A DNA stretch of 64,000 nt from Rhodobacteraceae bacterium S2214 (GTDB lineage: Bacteria > Pseudomonadota > Alphaproteobacteria > Rhodobacterales > Rhodobacteraceae): NCBI GenBank assembly GCA_025141675.1, contig CP081161.1:1958001-2022000 (forward strand), written 5' to 3'. The position numbers and the translations under genes are program-made. The notes beneath the pieces were generated by a model. That model saw nothing but the letters and a program-made list of their open reading frames with translations, was not told the DNA's origin and did not search any database. This document shows positions 37,095 through 45,417 of this stretch, in pieces (position 1 is the first letter of the stretch; the number at the start of each line of letters is the position of its first letter).

Positions 37095-37108
37095 CTATAC
37101 AACTATAC
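37095..37108. promoter_or_regulatory. Direct repeat in the phnG-phnF gap, candidate PhnF operator
   Basis: CTATACAA repeated as CTATACAT (CTATAC-AA-CTATAC, 37095-37108) lies midway in the 81-base gap between the divergent phnG and phnF starts. A GntR-family repressor would be expected to bind here and control both genes, but the repeat is direct and not inverted and no consensus for this PhnF is known to me. Confidence 0.4.
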
Positions 37109-37155
37109 ATATCTTACCATATTTTGCGTTTTCCGATAGAAGAGATTTGTGAAGT

Positions 37156-37875
37156 TTGAGTGACACAGTCCCCAAGACCCCCGTTTGGAAAGCGATTGCA
37201 TCTGCGCTTCGCATAGACCTCGCTGAAGGCCGTTATGCCCCCGGTGACAAGCTGCCGACCGAAGCCGCTTTGGCCGAAAGGTTCGGCGTTAATCGTCATA
37301 CGGTGCGTCACGGCATCTCGGCGCTTGTGGATGAAGGGTTGGTGCGCACGCGGCGCGGCGCGGGTGCTTTTGTTGCGGCCACGCCAACGGATTACGCCAT
37401 CGGCAAACGGGTCCGGTTCCACGAAAACCTGATCGCGGCAGGACGACGGCCAGAGAAACGGGTGATCCATCTTGAAGAACGTGCGGCATCCGACGGCGAG
37501 GCGTTTGCGCTGAATATCGCCCCTGGTGATCGGGTATGCGTATATCAAGGTTTGTCACTGTCAGACGGTCAGCCGATTGCGCTGTTCGAAAGTCTTTTCC
37601 CGCTGTCGCGGGTCAATGGCATTTTTGATGCATTCAAAGAAACAAGCAGCGTGACCGATGCGTTGGCGCTTTGCGGTGTTGCAGATTTTGCACGTGCGTC
37701 GACGCGCCTGACGGCCGTGCGCGCCGATGCCACCCAAGCGCTGCATCTGCAGGTTCATGAAGGCGATCCACTGCTGCGGTCCAGCAGTGTCAACGTCGAT
37801 GATGCTAAAACCGCGATCGAATACGGGCGGACCTACTTTGCAGGGGATCGTGTGACTTTAACGATTGAAACTTGA
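37156..37875 (+). CDS. phnF: Phosphonate-operon GntR-family regulator PhnF
   Basis: A 239-residue GntR/HutC-type repressor. N-terminal winged HTH (about residues 10-75; DKLPTEAALAERFGVNRHTV and GLVRTRRGAGAFVA) and a C-terminal UTRA ligand domain (about 95-235; RSSSVNVDDAKTAIEYGRTYF at the end). The start is TTG 37156, with no in-frame ATG nearby. Divergent from phnG, so likely an autoregulated local repressor acting below Pho control. Confidence 0.88.
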   Translation: MSDTVPKTPVWKAIASALRIDLAEGRYAPGDKLPTEAALAERFGVNRHTVRHGISALVDEGLVRTRRGAGAFVAATPTDYAIGKRVRFHENLIAAGRRPEKRVIHLEERAASDGEAFALNIAPGDRVCVYQGLSLSDGQPIALFESLFPLSRVNGIFDAFKETSSVTDALALCGVADFARASTRLTAVRADATQALHLQVHEGDPLLRSSSVNVDDAKTAIEYGRTYFAGDRVTLTIET

Positions 37876-37902
37876 ACCGCTCGAGGTTGATTGTGTCGAA
37901 CG

Positions 37903-38523
37903 CTAAGCGGTCTCATATTTTTCAAGAAATGCCTCAGCCGACATCGACCGAAAATCTGGGAGCGCGGTGCGCAGATCTTCATGCGACCAATCCCACCACG
38001 CTAGTTCCATCAACCGGTCCGCAATTGGTTTGGGTTGGCGGTGGCGAAGTGGCGTCGCGGGTGTCCCTGCAACGATTGTGTAAGGCGCGACATCCTTCGT
38101 CACGACTGCGCCCGCTGCGACAACAGCCCCGTGGCCGAGCGTGACCTCTGGCTTGATCATAGCGCCTGCACCAATCCACGTGTCGTGACCGATATGTGCA
38201 ACGCGGGAGCTGCGGTGCGTAAAGAAATCTACATCACGATCCGCGTCGTCCCAATAATCATCGGATCGGTATAGAAAATGATGGCAAGACGCCGTATCCA
38301 AAGGATGATCCGTCGCGCCGATCCGCGAAAACGCCGCGATATTCGCAAACTTGCCGATTTGCGCATTAGCAATATCCGCATAACGGTCGCAATAGCTGTA
38401 ATCGCCGAAGGATGCGTTATTCACGCGGCTGCCCTTACCGATCTCTACAAAGGCACCAAAGGTGCTATCCGTGATCTCGCATTCGGGGTGAAAGAATGGC
38501 GCATTCGCAGTCAAACGTGCCAT
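37903..38523 (-). CDS. Phosphonate-cluster hexapeptide-repeat acetyltransferase
   Basis: A 206-residue left-handed beta-helix transferase of the xenobiotic/chloramphenicol acetyltransferase type, as found in phn clusters of many proteobacteria. Hexapeptide repeats run from [19 protein letters not shown] and again [20 protein letters not shown] to [12 protein letters not shown]. It probably N-acetylates aminophosphonates, the task of PhnO elsewhere, but this is inference from context. Its ATG shares a base with the SDR stop (TAATG), so it is the last gene of phnC-D-E-E-SDR-transferase. Confidence 0.85.
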   Translation of the reverse strand: MARLTANAPFFHPECEITDSTFGAFVEIGKGSRVNNASFGDYSYCDRYADIANAQIGKFANIAAFSRIGATDHPLDTASCHHFLYRSDDYWDDADRDVDFFTHRSSRVAHIGHDTWIGAGAMIKPEVTLGHGAVVAAGAVVTKDVAPYTIVAGTPATPLRHRQPKPIADRLMELAWWDWSHEDLRTALPDFRSMSAEAFLEKYETA

Positions 38524-39170
38524 TAGTAGGCGAACTCTTCGCCGGTGAACCGAAGGAACTTTCCGGTATCTTCTATCGTCAGCCGTTCCATTATGGCCAA
38601 AATTCCTTGGGCCACATCGTTAGGGTCTTCGTCCGCACCTGTGCCGCCCATATCCGTTCGCACCCAACCTGGGTTGATCACGACAACAGGGATCCCCTCT
38701 GGTTCCAGTTCAACTGCCAGCCCTTGCATCACTTTATTAACCGCAGCCTTGGAGGCACGATAGGCGATCTGGTTGGATTTAGGGGTGGCAAAGCTGGCCA
38801 TCTGGCTTGAAACTGTCAGTATTCTGGGCCGCTCTGATTTTCGCAATGCTGGTAGTGCTGCCTGCGCCACCGCGAGCGGGGCGATGCTGTTGATGGCGAA
38901 CGTTTCGCTCATTCCGCGCCAGTCCATCGAAAGCGGAGACTGCCGATCAGACACTGGACCAATAATACCAGCGTTGTTGATGAGCACGTCAATCTGCGGC
39001 AGTGCGCGTAACTGATTTGCAACTGCGGCAGGGTCGGACAGTTCCAAGGCGATTGTCCCGTTTCGACCATCGCGCGTGGTGCCAATGACGTGGTGACCAT
39101 TAGCAGACGCAGCTTGATGCAAAGCTGCCCCTATGCCGCGGTTAACGCCCGTGATGAGAATGTTTGCCAT
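38523..39170 (-). CDS. SDR-family oxidoreductase coupled to phnE
   Basis: A classical short-chain dehydrogenase of about 215 residues. NAD(P) site [15 protein letters not shown] motif INNAGIIGP, catalytic Ser in VSSQMASF and YxxxK in [12 protein letters not shown], then [13 protein letters not shown] 39168-39170 overlaps the phnE stop (TAATG), and its stop overlaps the transferase start, so it is embedded in the phosphonate transport operon. Substrate unknown; linkage suggests a phosphonate side-chain alcohol or aldehyde, but relatives (sniffer/CsgA-like) are broad. Confidence 0.82.
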   Translation of the reverse strand: MANILITGVNRGIGAALHQAASANGHHVIGTTRDGRNGTIALELSDPAAVANQLRALPQIDVLINNAGIIGPVSDRQSPLSMDWRGMSETFAINSIAPLAVAQAALPALRKSERPRILTVSSQMASFATPKSNQIAYRASKAAVNKVMQGLAVELEPEGIPVVVINPGWVRTDMGGTGADEDPNDVAQGILAIMERLTIEDTGKFLRFTGEEFAY

Positions 39171-40483
39171 TAATCTTTGCGTCCAATCAATTTGCTGCGT
39201 AACCAGCCCGAGAACCAATCCATAAACATCACCATCAGGATGATCAGCACGATGTAGTATGCGACTTCTTCCCAGTCTTTTTGGGTTTGGATCGCTTGGG
39301 TCAGCATCAGGCCGATGCCGCCACCAGTGATCGCCCCAATGATGGTAGCCGACCGCGTGTTGGATTCAAGAAAATACAGAACCTGCGCCAGCAAAACCGG
39401 AACCACTTGCGGGATCACGCCAAAGCGGTAGCGTTGTAACGGCTTCGCACCGGTGGAAGAAATCCCTTCGATCTGTTTTTGATCGACGTTTTCTAACGCC
39501 TCGGAAAAGGTTTTACCGAATGTGCCCGTATCCGTGATCAAGATCGCCAATGACCCAGTCAGTGGGCCGGGGCCGAAGGCGCGGGCAAGAACGACTGTCC
39601 AGATCAGCGCATCGACGCCGCGAACGAAGTCGAACAGGCGGCGTGTCGCGGCACGCAAGACCATGACTGGGGAAAATTTCTTGGCGGCCAGAAAGGCCAA
39701 GGGCAACGCGACCATCGCCGCACCCATCGTACCAAGAAATGCCATCAAAATCGTCTCTCCGATGGCCCACGCGACGTCCTTGTGCCGCCACATCTTGTTG
39801 TTCCACCAGTCCGACATGGCACCCGCAATGTTGCTGCGCGCAGGATCGAGCCGTTCCCCGAACAGGATCATGCCGATGCCTTCGCCATGGTATGGGCTGT
39901 CGAGCGTAAACCAAAACAGTTCCCACCCTGCGAAGTAATTGAAAACCTCTGTCCGCGCGCCAGTTAGCGTGATGCGCCCTTCGTCTGTTGTGATGCCAAT
40001 GCGGCGGTCGGAGGCAGAAATCCAATCGGGTAGATCGTCAGGCAGGTTGCTTGTCACCGTGCGGCCTTCGGCTTGCACCTTGATCAACGGAAATCCCGGC
40101 ACATCAATCTCTGTACGGTTGTCGGGCAAATATCGCACGATGTGATCTGCGCCGAGATCAATTGCGATCACGTCATTGCCGCTGACCCATGCGGGACGTT
40201 CGCCATCCGGATAAGTGCCTTTGCGTTCGCCTTCGACGGCGTAGCTGATTTCGCCAGAGCGGTTGTTGCGCGTGACATGTACCTTATACGACCAGATGTC
40301 CGACGTCAGCGTCTTTGCATTGTCGACATTGGCGCGTCCCGCGAGACCGGCCAGATCGAAGGCAAAGAAGATATAGACGAGATAGGCGAAGATCACGGCA
40401 GGCAGGCCAAAACCAATCAGTCGCTTGCGCTGGAAAATCTGTTCAGCCTCAAGCTTTGTTGTATCCAGATCGATCGCGGTCAT
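39170..40483 (-). CDS. phnE: Phosphonate ABC transporter permease PhnE, long form
   Basis: 437 residues: one membrane segment near residues 20-45, a soluble insertion of about 170 residues, then the permease domain (about 235-430) with the EAA-type loop ENVDQKQIEGISSTGAKPLQ. The second half of a two-permease phosphonate importer. Overlaps the other phnE gene by four bases (ATGA) and the SDR gene by one. Confidence 0.92.
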   Translation of the reverse strand: MTAIDLDTTKLEAEQIFQRKRLIGFGLPAVIFAYLVYIFFAFDLAGLAGRANVDNAKTLTSDIWSYKVHVTRNNRSGEISYAVEGERKGTYPDGERPAWVSGNDVIAIDLGADHIVRYLPDNRTEIDVPGFPLIKVQAEGRTVTSNLPDDLPDWISASDRRIGITTDEGRITLTGARTEVFNYFAGWELFWFTLDSPYHGEGIGMILFGERLDPARSNIAGAMSDWWNNKMWRHKDVAWAIGETILMAFLGTMGAAMVALPLAFLAAKKFSPVMVLRAATRRLFDFVRGVDALIWTVVLARAFGPGPLTGSLAILITDTGTFGKTFSEALENVDQKQIEGISSTGAKPLQRYRFGVIPQVVPVLLAQVLYFLESNTRSATIIGAITGGGIGLMLTQAIQTQKDWEEVAYYIVLIILMVMFMDWFSGWLRSKLIGRKD

Positions 40484-41355
40484 TGGGCTTGTCCTTCGGT
40501 CAAACGATTGCGGTAGCGGCTGGACACTTGGTCGAAGAATACGATTGTGCCGAATAGAAGAACGAAGATGGCTGCGGCTTCGTCAAATCGACCGGGTCCC
40601 CATGCCATCGCATTGCGTAACTCGTAGCCCAATCCACCAGCGCCCACGAACCCGAGGATGGCGGAGGCGCGAATATTGATCTCGAACCGCAAAAGCGCGT
40701 AGCTGATGTAGTTTGGTGCGACCTGTGGAAGCACGCCAAGTATCATCCGTTGTGACCACGTAGCGCCTGTTGAGGCCAACCCTTCAAGCGGCTTCAGATC
40801 AGCATTCTCGGAGACTTCTGAGAACATTTTTCCCAATGCGCCAGCCGTGTGGATGGAAATAGCGATCATCGCAGGCACGGGCCCGCCCCCAAGGACAAAG
40901 ATCAAAACAAGGGCGACGACAATTTCCGGCACTGCGCGCATGATGTCGGAAATACGGCGAAACAACGGGATCAAACGGGGCCATTTTGCCAACCCGCGTG
41001 TGCCATGTAGAGAAAGAAACAAACCGCCAATCGCCCCAAGCAGGGTCGAAACCGCCGCGATGTTGATCGTTTCAATAAGAGCCGGAAAATACTTGAACAC
41101 CAAGGCAGGCAATTCCGCTCGTTTTTCCCATGCTTCTGACAAAACATCGGCGGGATAATCGCCGATCTGGTGCAAGCCATCCCAGAAACCGCCAGCGTTC
41201 CGGTCGTCCGCAATGTTAAATCCGGACACCATCAGGACAACAAAGATCAGCAATGTTAGCCCGCCATAGAGCCTGCGTCGCTGGACTTGCGCCATATAGG
41301 TCGACTGAATGTTGCCAACGGTTTGCGGCGCGCCGCTGAATGCTGTTTCTGCCAT
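40480..41355 (-). CDS. phnE: Phosphonate ABC transporter permease PhnE, short form
   Basis: 291 residues with about six membrane segments and the EAA-type loop ENADLKPLEGLASTGATWSQ. Forms the channel with the longer PhnE. It lies 61 bases behind phnD, with a hairpin and T run in the gap that probably lowers expression of the permeases relative to phnD. Confidence 0.93.
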   Translation of the reverse strand: MAETAFSGAPQTVGNIQSTYMAQVQRRRLYGGLTLLIFVVLMVSGFNIADDRNAGGFWDGLHQIGDYPADVLSEAWEKRAELPALVFKYFPALIETINIAAVSTLLGAIGGLFLSLHGTRGLAKWPRLIPLFRRISDIMRAVPEIVVALVLIFVLGGGPVPAMIAISIHTAGALGKMFSEVSENADLKPLEGLASTGATWSQRMILGVLPQVAPNYISYALLRFEINIRASAILGFVGAGGLGYELRNAMAWGPGRFDEAAAIFVLLFGTIVFFDQVSSRYRNRLTEGQAQ

Positions 41356-41370
41356 GGGGCCCCCAAACGA

Positions 41371-41398
41371 AAAACCGGCAGCCCCGCAGGGCTACCGG
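41371..41398 (-). terminator. Partial terminator between phnD and phnE
   Basis: On the minus strand CCGGTAGCCC (41398-41389) pairs with GGGCTGCCGG-type sequence (41384-41375) with one mismatch, followed by TTTTTCG. Its place inside the operon suggests attenuation that leaves excess binding protein transcript, a common layout for ABC importers. Confidence 0.65.
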
Positions 41399-41416
41399 AT
41401 GCGTCATAAAAATGGA

Positions 41417-42328
41417 TTAGTTACCAATCACGGATTGACGTGCAGCGACGATGCTTTCGTACATCTCGTGGGTGACAGGCTGGAAGCCCAGTGTGTCACC
41501 AGCCGCGACGCCGTAAGCACAATCAGGGTCGTTTTCGAACAGTTCGTCGACCAGGGTTGTCATTTTGACCTTCACCTCTTCCGGCAGTGCGCTGCGCAGC
41601 ACAACCGGGCCTTCAGGGATCACGTTTGACTGCCAAATCTGCACGAGGTCGTTCATGTCAACGAGACCTGCATCAACGGCGCGGCGCAGTGCGCCAGAAT
41701 TGTAACCGTCTTCCCAGTTACCTTGGCCATCCGCCCAAGTGACACCACCGTCAATGTCGCCATTGTTGACTGCGACGATTGTTTGCTCGTGACCGCCAGT
41801 GAATTTGACTTCACCGAAGTAGTCACCGGATTCCATGGTGATACCGTCTTTGTACTGCGGGATTTCGATGGATGGAATCAGGTAACCGGATGTGGAATTC
41901 GGATCACCGAAACCAAATGCCTTGCCTGCCATATCGTCCAGCGATGTGATGCCACTGTCAACGCGCGCAAAGCCGATGGAGTGGTAGCCGACAGAACCGT
42001 CTAGGTTCACTTTGATCAGGACAGGCTCGACCGCTTCAGAGTCTTGCAAGTATGTTGCAGCGTAAGACGATGCGCCAAGCCATGCCATATCGATTGTGCC
42101 GCCGAGCAGGCCTTGGATGACGCCGTTGTAATCCGCAGGTGCGAAAAGCTTTGTTTCAACGCCAAGCGCTTCAGTCGTGTAATTGACCATGCATTCGTAG
42201 TTGTTCATGCGGTCCTGCGCGTTTTCACCGCCCAGAATACCGATACGGAATTCTGTGATGTCTTGCGCGACCGCGCCTGTGCTCAGTGCTGTTGTGGCGG
42301 CAAGCGCCATTGCGAGGGTCTTTTTCAT
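41417..42328 (-). CDS. phnD: Phosphonate ABC transporter substrate-binding protein
   Basis: Periplasmic phosphonate receptor of 303 residues with a Sec signal peptide (KKTLAMALAATTALSTGAVA, cut before QDITEF). FRIGILGGENAQDRMNNYEC and DMAWLGASSYAATYLQD are typical of PhnD, as is GDIDGGVTWADG. Fifty-seven bases behind phnC on the same strand. Confidence 0.95.
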   Translation of the reverse strand: MKKTLAMALAATTALSTGAVAQDITEFRIGILGGENAQDRMNNYECMVNYTTEALGVETKLFAPADYNGVIQGLLGGTIDMAWLGASSYAATYLQDSEAVEPVLIKVNLDGSVGYHSIGFARVDSGITSLDDMAGKAFGFGDPNSTSGYLIPSIEIPQYKDGITMESGDYFGEVKFTGGHEQTIVAVNNGDIDGGVTWADGQGNWEDGYNSGALRRAVDAGLVDMNDLVQIWQSNVIPEGPVVLRSALPEEVKVKMTTLVDELFENDPDCAYGVAAGDTLGFQPVTHEMYESIVAARQSVIGN

Positions 42329-42385
42329 CGTTATCTCCGTAGGGTTGATGAAGGTGGCCCGCGAAAGAAGCGGGACGTGACTGGC

Positions 42386-43201
42386 TTAGGCGTAGGCACC
42401 CGTTTTGGGGGCCTTTTTGCTGTCCAGTGTTTCAATTTCGGTGGATGTGGCGGCTTCGGAAAAATCCGCGCCTGCGCCGTAGATGTCGCGGGCAACGCCA
42501 AAGGTCAGTTGTTCGGGTGTGCCATCGAACACGATCCGGCCGTCCCGCATGCCAATCACACGGTCACAATACCGTCGTGCAGTGTCCAACGTGTGCAAAT
42601 TCGCAATAACCGTGCGACCGTCTTCTTCGTGGATCGTGCGCAGGGATTGCATGACGATCTGCGCGTTCATGGGATCAAGCGACGCAATCGGTTCATCTGC
42701 CAAAATGATCTTGGGATCCTGCATCAATGCCCGTGCAATCGCGACGCGTTGCTGCTGCCCACCAGATAGGGCTTCGGCACGTTTTGGTGCCTGTTCGGCA
42801 ATCCCTAAGCGATCAAGAATTTCAATTGCGCGGTGGATGTCGGACTGAGGATATAGATTGAATAGGGTCGCGAAAGTGGACCGCTTATTCAACGTTCCGT
42901 GCAAGACGTTTGATACGACGTCCATGCGCGGCACCAAATTGAACTGTTGGAAAATCATGGCACAACGTGACTGCCAATCCCGCTTGGCGGCCCCGCGCAA
43001 TCCGGTGATGTCTTCACCTTCGAAAGTGATCGTGCCTTCGGTTGCGTCATTCAACCGATTGACCATTCGCAACAGTGTCGATTTGCCAGCACCAGAGCGG
43101 CCGATGATCCCGATCATAGCCGGTTTTTCAACGGTTATACTGGCCGCATGAACGGCCGTCTTGTCGCCGAAACGCTTTGTTAGTGCATCTATAGTTAGCA
43201 T
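42386..43201 (-). CDS. phnC: Phosphonate ABC transporter ATP-binding protein
   Basis: Energises phosphonate import. 271 residues from ATG 43201 ([17 protein letters not shown]); Walker [14 protein letters not shown], signature [14 protein letters not shown], Walker [13 protein letters not shown]. The frame is open another 22 codons upstream, but the internal ATG with GGGGGCG before it fits the family. First gene of the transport operon, with a Pho box 82 bases upstream. Confidence 0.95.
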   Translation of the reverse strand: MLTIDALTKRFGDKTAVHAASITVEKPAMIGIIGRSGAGKSTLLRMVNRLNDATEGTITFEGEDITGLRGAAKRDWQSRCAMIFQQFNLVPRMDVVSNVLHGTLNKRSTFATLFNLYPQSDIHRAIEILDRLGIAEQAPKRAEALSGGQQQRVAIARALMQDPKIILADEPIASLDPMNAQIVMQSLRTIHEEDGRTVIANLHTLDTARRYCDRVIGMRDGRIVFDGTPEQLTFGVARDIYGAGADFSEAATSTEIETLDSKKAPKTGAYA

Positions 43202-43282
43202 ATCGCCCCCATGTTTGGGCGATGGATATGGATGGTAGACGACAGCGACGTGACGGTTCTGATTCAAGTTCTTGAAGCTTTC

Positions 43283-43300
43283 GAAACAGAATCATGACAG
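43283..43300 (-). promoter_or_regulatory. Pho box in front of phnC
   Basis: On the minus strand the 18 bases read CTGTCATGATTCTGTTTC, two 7-base PhoB half sites (CTGTCAT and CTGTTTC) spaced by four A/T-rich bases, a close match to the known Pho box. It lies 82 bases before the phnC ATG, right for activation by phosphate starvation. The divergent gene at 43440 could also be affected. Confidence 0.7.
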
Positions 43301-43439
43301 AAAATCAGTCCATGTCTGGGAGGTTGCAAAGTTCCCGCTTGGAAGGGACGGCGGCGAATATCCCTCGTTGCAGACGATTTTATGCAAATAGTTTCATAAA
43401 ACCGTTACATTTTGATGCATGTCTGGTTATCCTTTCGGT

Positions 43440-43733
43440 ATGTCCAAACACTTTTTCTACTTATTGTGCTTGATTGCGACATTACCGGGCATTGCGCAGG
43501 CGAACTTTTCCGACCTGACTTGCGATGACAGCGCGCGCTTGAACGAAACCTTGACTGATGTGATGGGGGCCGAACGTCAGGGGCAAGGCTTACGGGGACC
43601 GGAAACGGTTCTTGAGGTCTGGGTCACGGCGGGGACGGGCGATTTCATGGTTGTTCAAACCTACGCCAATGGCACGTCGTGCATTGTCGCACTTGGCGAA
43701 CATTGGGAAGCCACAGATAATAACCCGGCTTAA
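43440..43733 (+). CDS. Small secreted protein of unknown function
   Basis: 97 residues from ATG 43440: a signal peptide (MSKHFFYLLCLIATLPGIAQ, cut near AQA) and a mature part of about 75 residues with two cysteines (LTCDDSAR and TSCIVALG) that could form a disulfide. The segment VLEVWVTAGTGDFMVVQTY reads like a small beta-rich fold. No family recognised. Its stop overlaps that of the convergent aldo/keto reductase. Confidence 0.7.
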   Translation: MSKHFFYLLCLIATLPGIAQANFSDLTCDDSARLNETLTDVMGAERQGQGLRGPETVLEVWVTAGTGDFMVVQTYANGTSCIVALGEHWEATDNNPA

Positions 43734-44668
43734 GGCGTTGTTTCTTCCAATCGGTCTGTCGCTGGGGCAGGGCGAAGCGACAACGCTTCTATTCGTGCAT
43801 AAAGCTGCGGGGTCATAAGCACGTTTTGTGCCGCCAAGGATGCATTCAACTGCGTCGCGTTCCGCGCACTGATGATCGGGGCTGTCACCGAAGGATGATA
43901 TGCAGCCCACGCCACGGCAAGCGTTGCCGGATCAACGTTTATCTCGGCTGCAAGGTCAGTAAGCGCGTCGGCTGTGCGTTGCATCCACGATTGGCCATAG
44001 CGGGCTGCGTAGCGTTGATCCGTCGAAAGCCGGCCCGTGACTTCGGCACTGTACTTCCCAGTCAACAGACCTGCCCCGAGTGGAGAGTAGGATGCCACAG
44101 CGATGTTCTCTGACATCGCCATGGGGAACAGTTCGACCTCTGCTTGTCGTTTCACCAACGAATACATTGGCTGGATGATATCAATTCTAACGCCAAAACG
44201 CTCGGCTGCCGCTTGCGCCTTCATAACCTGCCACGCTGCAAAGTTCGACACGCCGATATAACGGATCAAGCCGGATTGTTGCAGCTTGGCGAGCGCATCA
44301 AACGTTTCATCCAATGCTGTCTGCGGATCCCAGCGGTGCAAATATAGAATATCCACGACATCCATTTTCAGACGTGAACGGCTTTCATCAAACTGTGTCA
44401 GGATGTTTTCTGAACTGCTCCCTCCGGTATATGCGGCCTTTGTAGCTACGATAATTTCATCGCGTTCACGACCAACGAATTCCCCCAGCATGCGTTCAGA
44501 TGCACCGCTTGTGTATGTGTGTGCAGTATCAAAAAAATTGACCTGCCGCGCACGGCATAGATCAAACATTTCGTGACTGACGGTTTTGTCGGCAGTCCCG
44601 CCAAACTGCATGCAACCAAAACACATTCCAGATGCGTCGTTCCCGCTGATTGTCTGCAATTTGGTCAT
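43730..44668 (-). CDS. Aldo/keto reductase
   Basis: An NADPH-dependent oxidoreductase of 312 residues from ATG 44668. The AKR catalytic tetrad is visible: Asp and Tyr in NFFDTAHTYTSGASE, Lys in IVATKAAYTGG and His in ILYLHRWDP. ASYSPLGAGLLTGKY is the later conserved block. Substrate unknown. The frame is open to 44860 but the extra residues have no family likeness. Confidence 0.9.
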   Translation of the reverse strand: MTKLQTISGNDASGMCFGCMQFGGTADKTVSHEMFDLCRARQVNFFDTAHTYTSGASERMLGEFVGRERDEIIVATKAAYTGGSSSENILTQFDESRSRLKMDVVDILYLHRWDPQTALDETFDALAKLQQSGLIRYIGVSNFAAWQVMKAQAAAERFGVRIDIIQPMYSLVKRQAEVELFPMAMSENIAVASYSPLGAGLLTGKYSAEVTGRLSTDQRYAARYGQSWMQRTADALTDLAAEINVDPATLAVAWAAYHPSVTAPIISARNATQLNASLAAQNVLMTPQLYARIEALSLRPAPATDRLEETTP

Positions 44669-44845
44669 CTGGGGTGCCTTTTTTAGATCGCTACTAGGCG
44701 GCGATACCCGAGAATGGAAAGAGATTTGTGACACGTTTCTCAATCGCGCCGGATAAGCGAAACGGAAGCGTCTTTTCATGACAACGCCCATTATCTTTCT
44801 GCAATTGATAGCGTATGGACAGGTAACACAAACGGAGAATGCATC

Positions 44846-45280
44846 ATGTCCGCGACACAAAGCTTACCTGAACTTATTGGCACGGCGCAGGAAAAGGCCA
44901 AAGACGCAGCGGGCGACGCATTGGCGCTTGAAGCGATTGCCGTGGATACGTTCGGTGCGTTTGAGGCGCGGATGCAGTATCATTTCCGCCGTGGCCCGTT
45001 TTCACGGAAGTTGAAGTCCGCGTTGATTGAGGCGGGTGAGGCGGATCTGGCAGAACGGGTTTACCAGTATTATCTGGCAGTAAACGTGATCAAACACGGA
45101 AAAGGAGCCAGCCACCGTGAATTGCTTGCGATGTCTGATCCGAAGTTTCCGACCCGCAAAGCGCCCGAGGATTACGTGCCAGGCGACGGTCAACCGGCGT
45201 TGGTTGATGTGACCGTTCCAGGTTTCTTTGACGGGATGGCGGAAGCGGTCCTTGCAGCGCAGGCCTTCCTCGAAGGCTAA
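44846..45280 (+). CDS. Conserved protein of unknown function
   Basis: 144 residues, soluble and mostly helical by composition, no signal peptide or metal motif. The central part HFRRGPFSRKLKSALIEAGE and AERVYQYYLAVNVIKHGKGA is distinctive, with a Pro-rich end (DYVPGDGQPALVDVTVPGFF). I do not recognise a named family. GGAGAA lies upstream of the ATG. It stands 137 bases before icd. Confidence 0.65.
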   Translation: MSATQSLPELIGTAQEKAKDAAGDALALEAIAVDTFGAFEARMQYHFRRGPFSRKLKSALIEAGEADLAERVYQYYLAVNVIKHGKGASHRELLAMSDPKFPTRKAPEDYVPGDGQPALVDVTVPGFFDGMAEAVLAAQAFLEG

Positions 45281-45344
45281 TGTTTCGGGCCTAAAGCCCT
45301 GCGTGTGGCCAAAAGACGCGCATTTTGGCTCAGAATTGTTTCGA

Positions 45345-45358
45345 TATACCATGGTATA
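45345..45358. promoter_or_regulatory. Perfect 14-base palindrome upstream of icd
   Basis: TATACCATGGTATA is self-complementary over all 14 bases and lies 60 bases before the icd ATG, overlapping TATACA (45355), which may be the -10. It looks like an operator for a dimeric repressor; GntR-type regulators use similar GGTATACC-like cores. The protein that binds is unknown. Confidence 0.5.
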
Positions 45359-45417
45359 CAATGGACGTCGCAGGTTGCATCCGCTAAGGACAGGCAAATT
45401 CAATCGCGAGGGTTACC

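Noticed and set aside
18559..37104. Shared 12-mer ATCTATACAACT in the tniQ-dddR gap (18559-18570) and in the phnG-phnF gap (37093-37104)
   Set aside because: A 12-base match between two A/T-rich gaps is expected by chance in 64 kb, and no symmetry or shared spacing to promoters supports a common operator.
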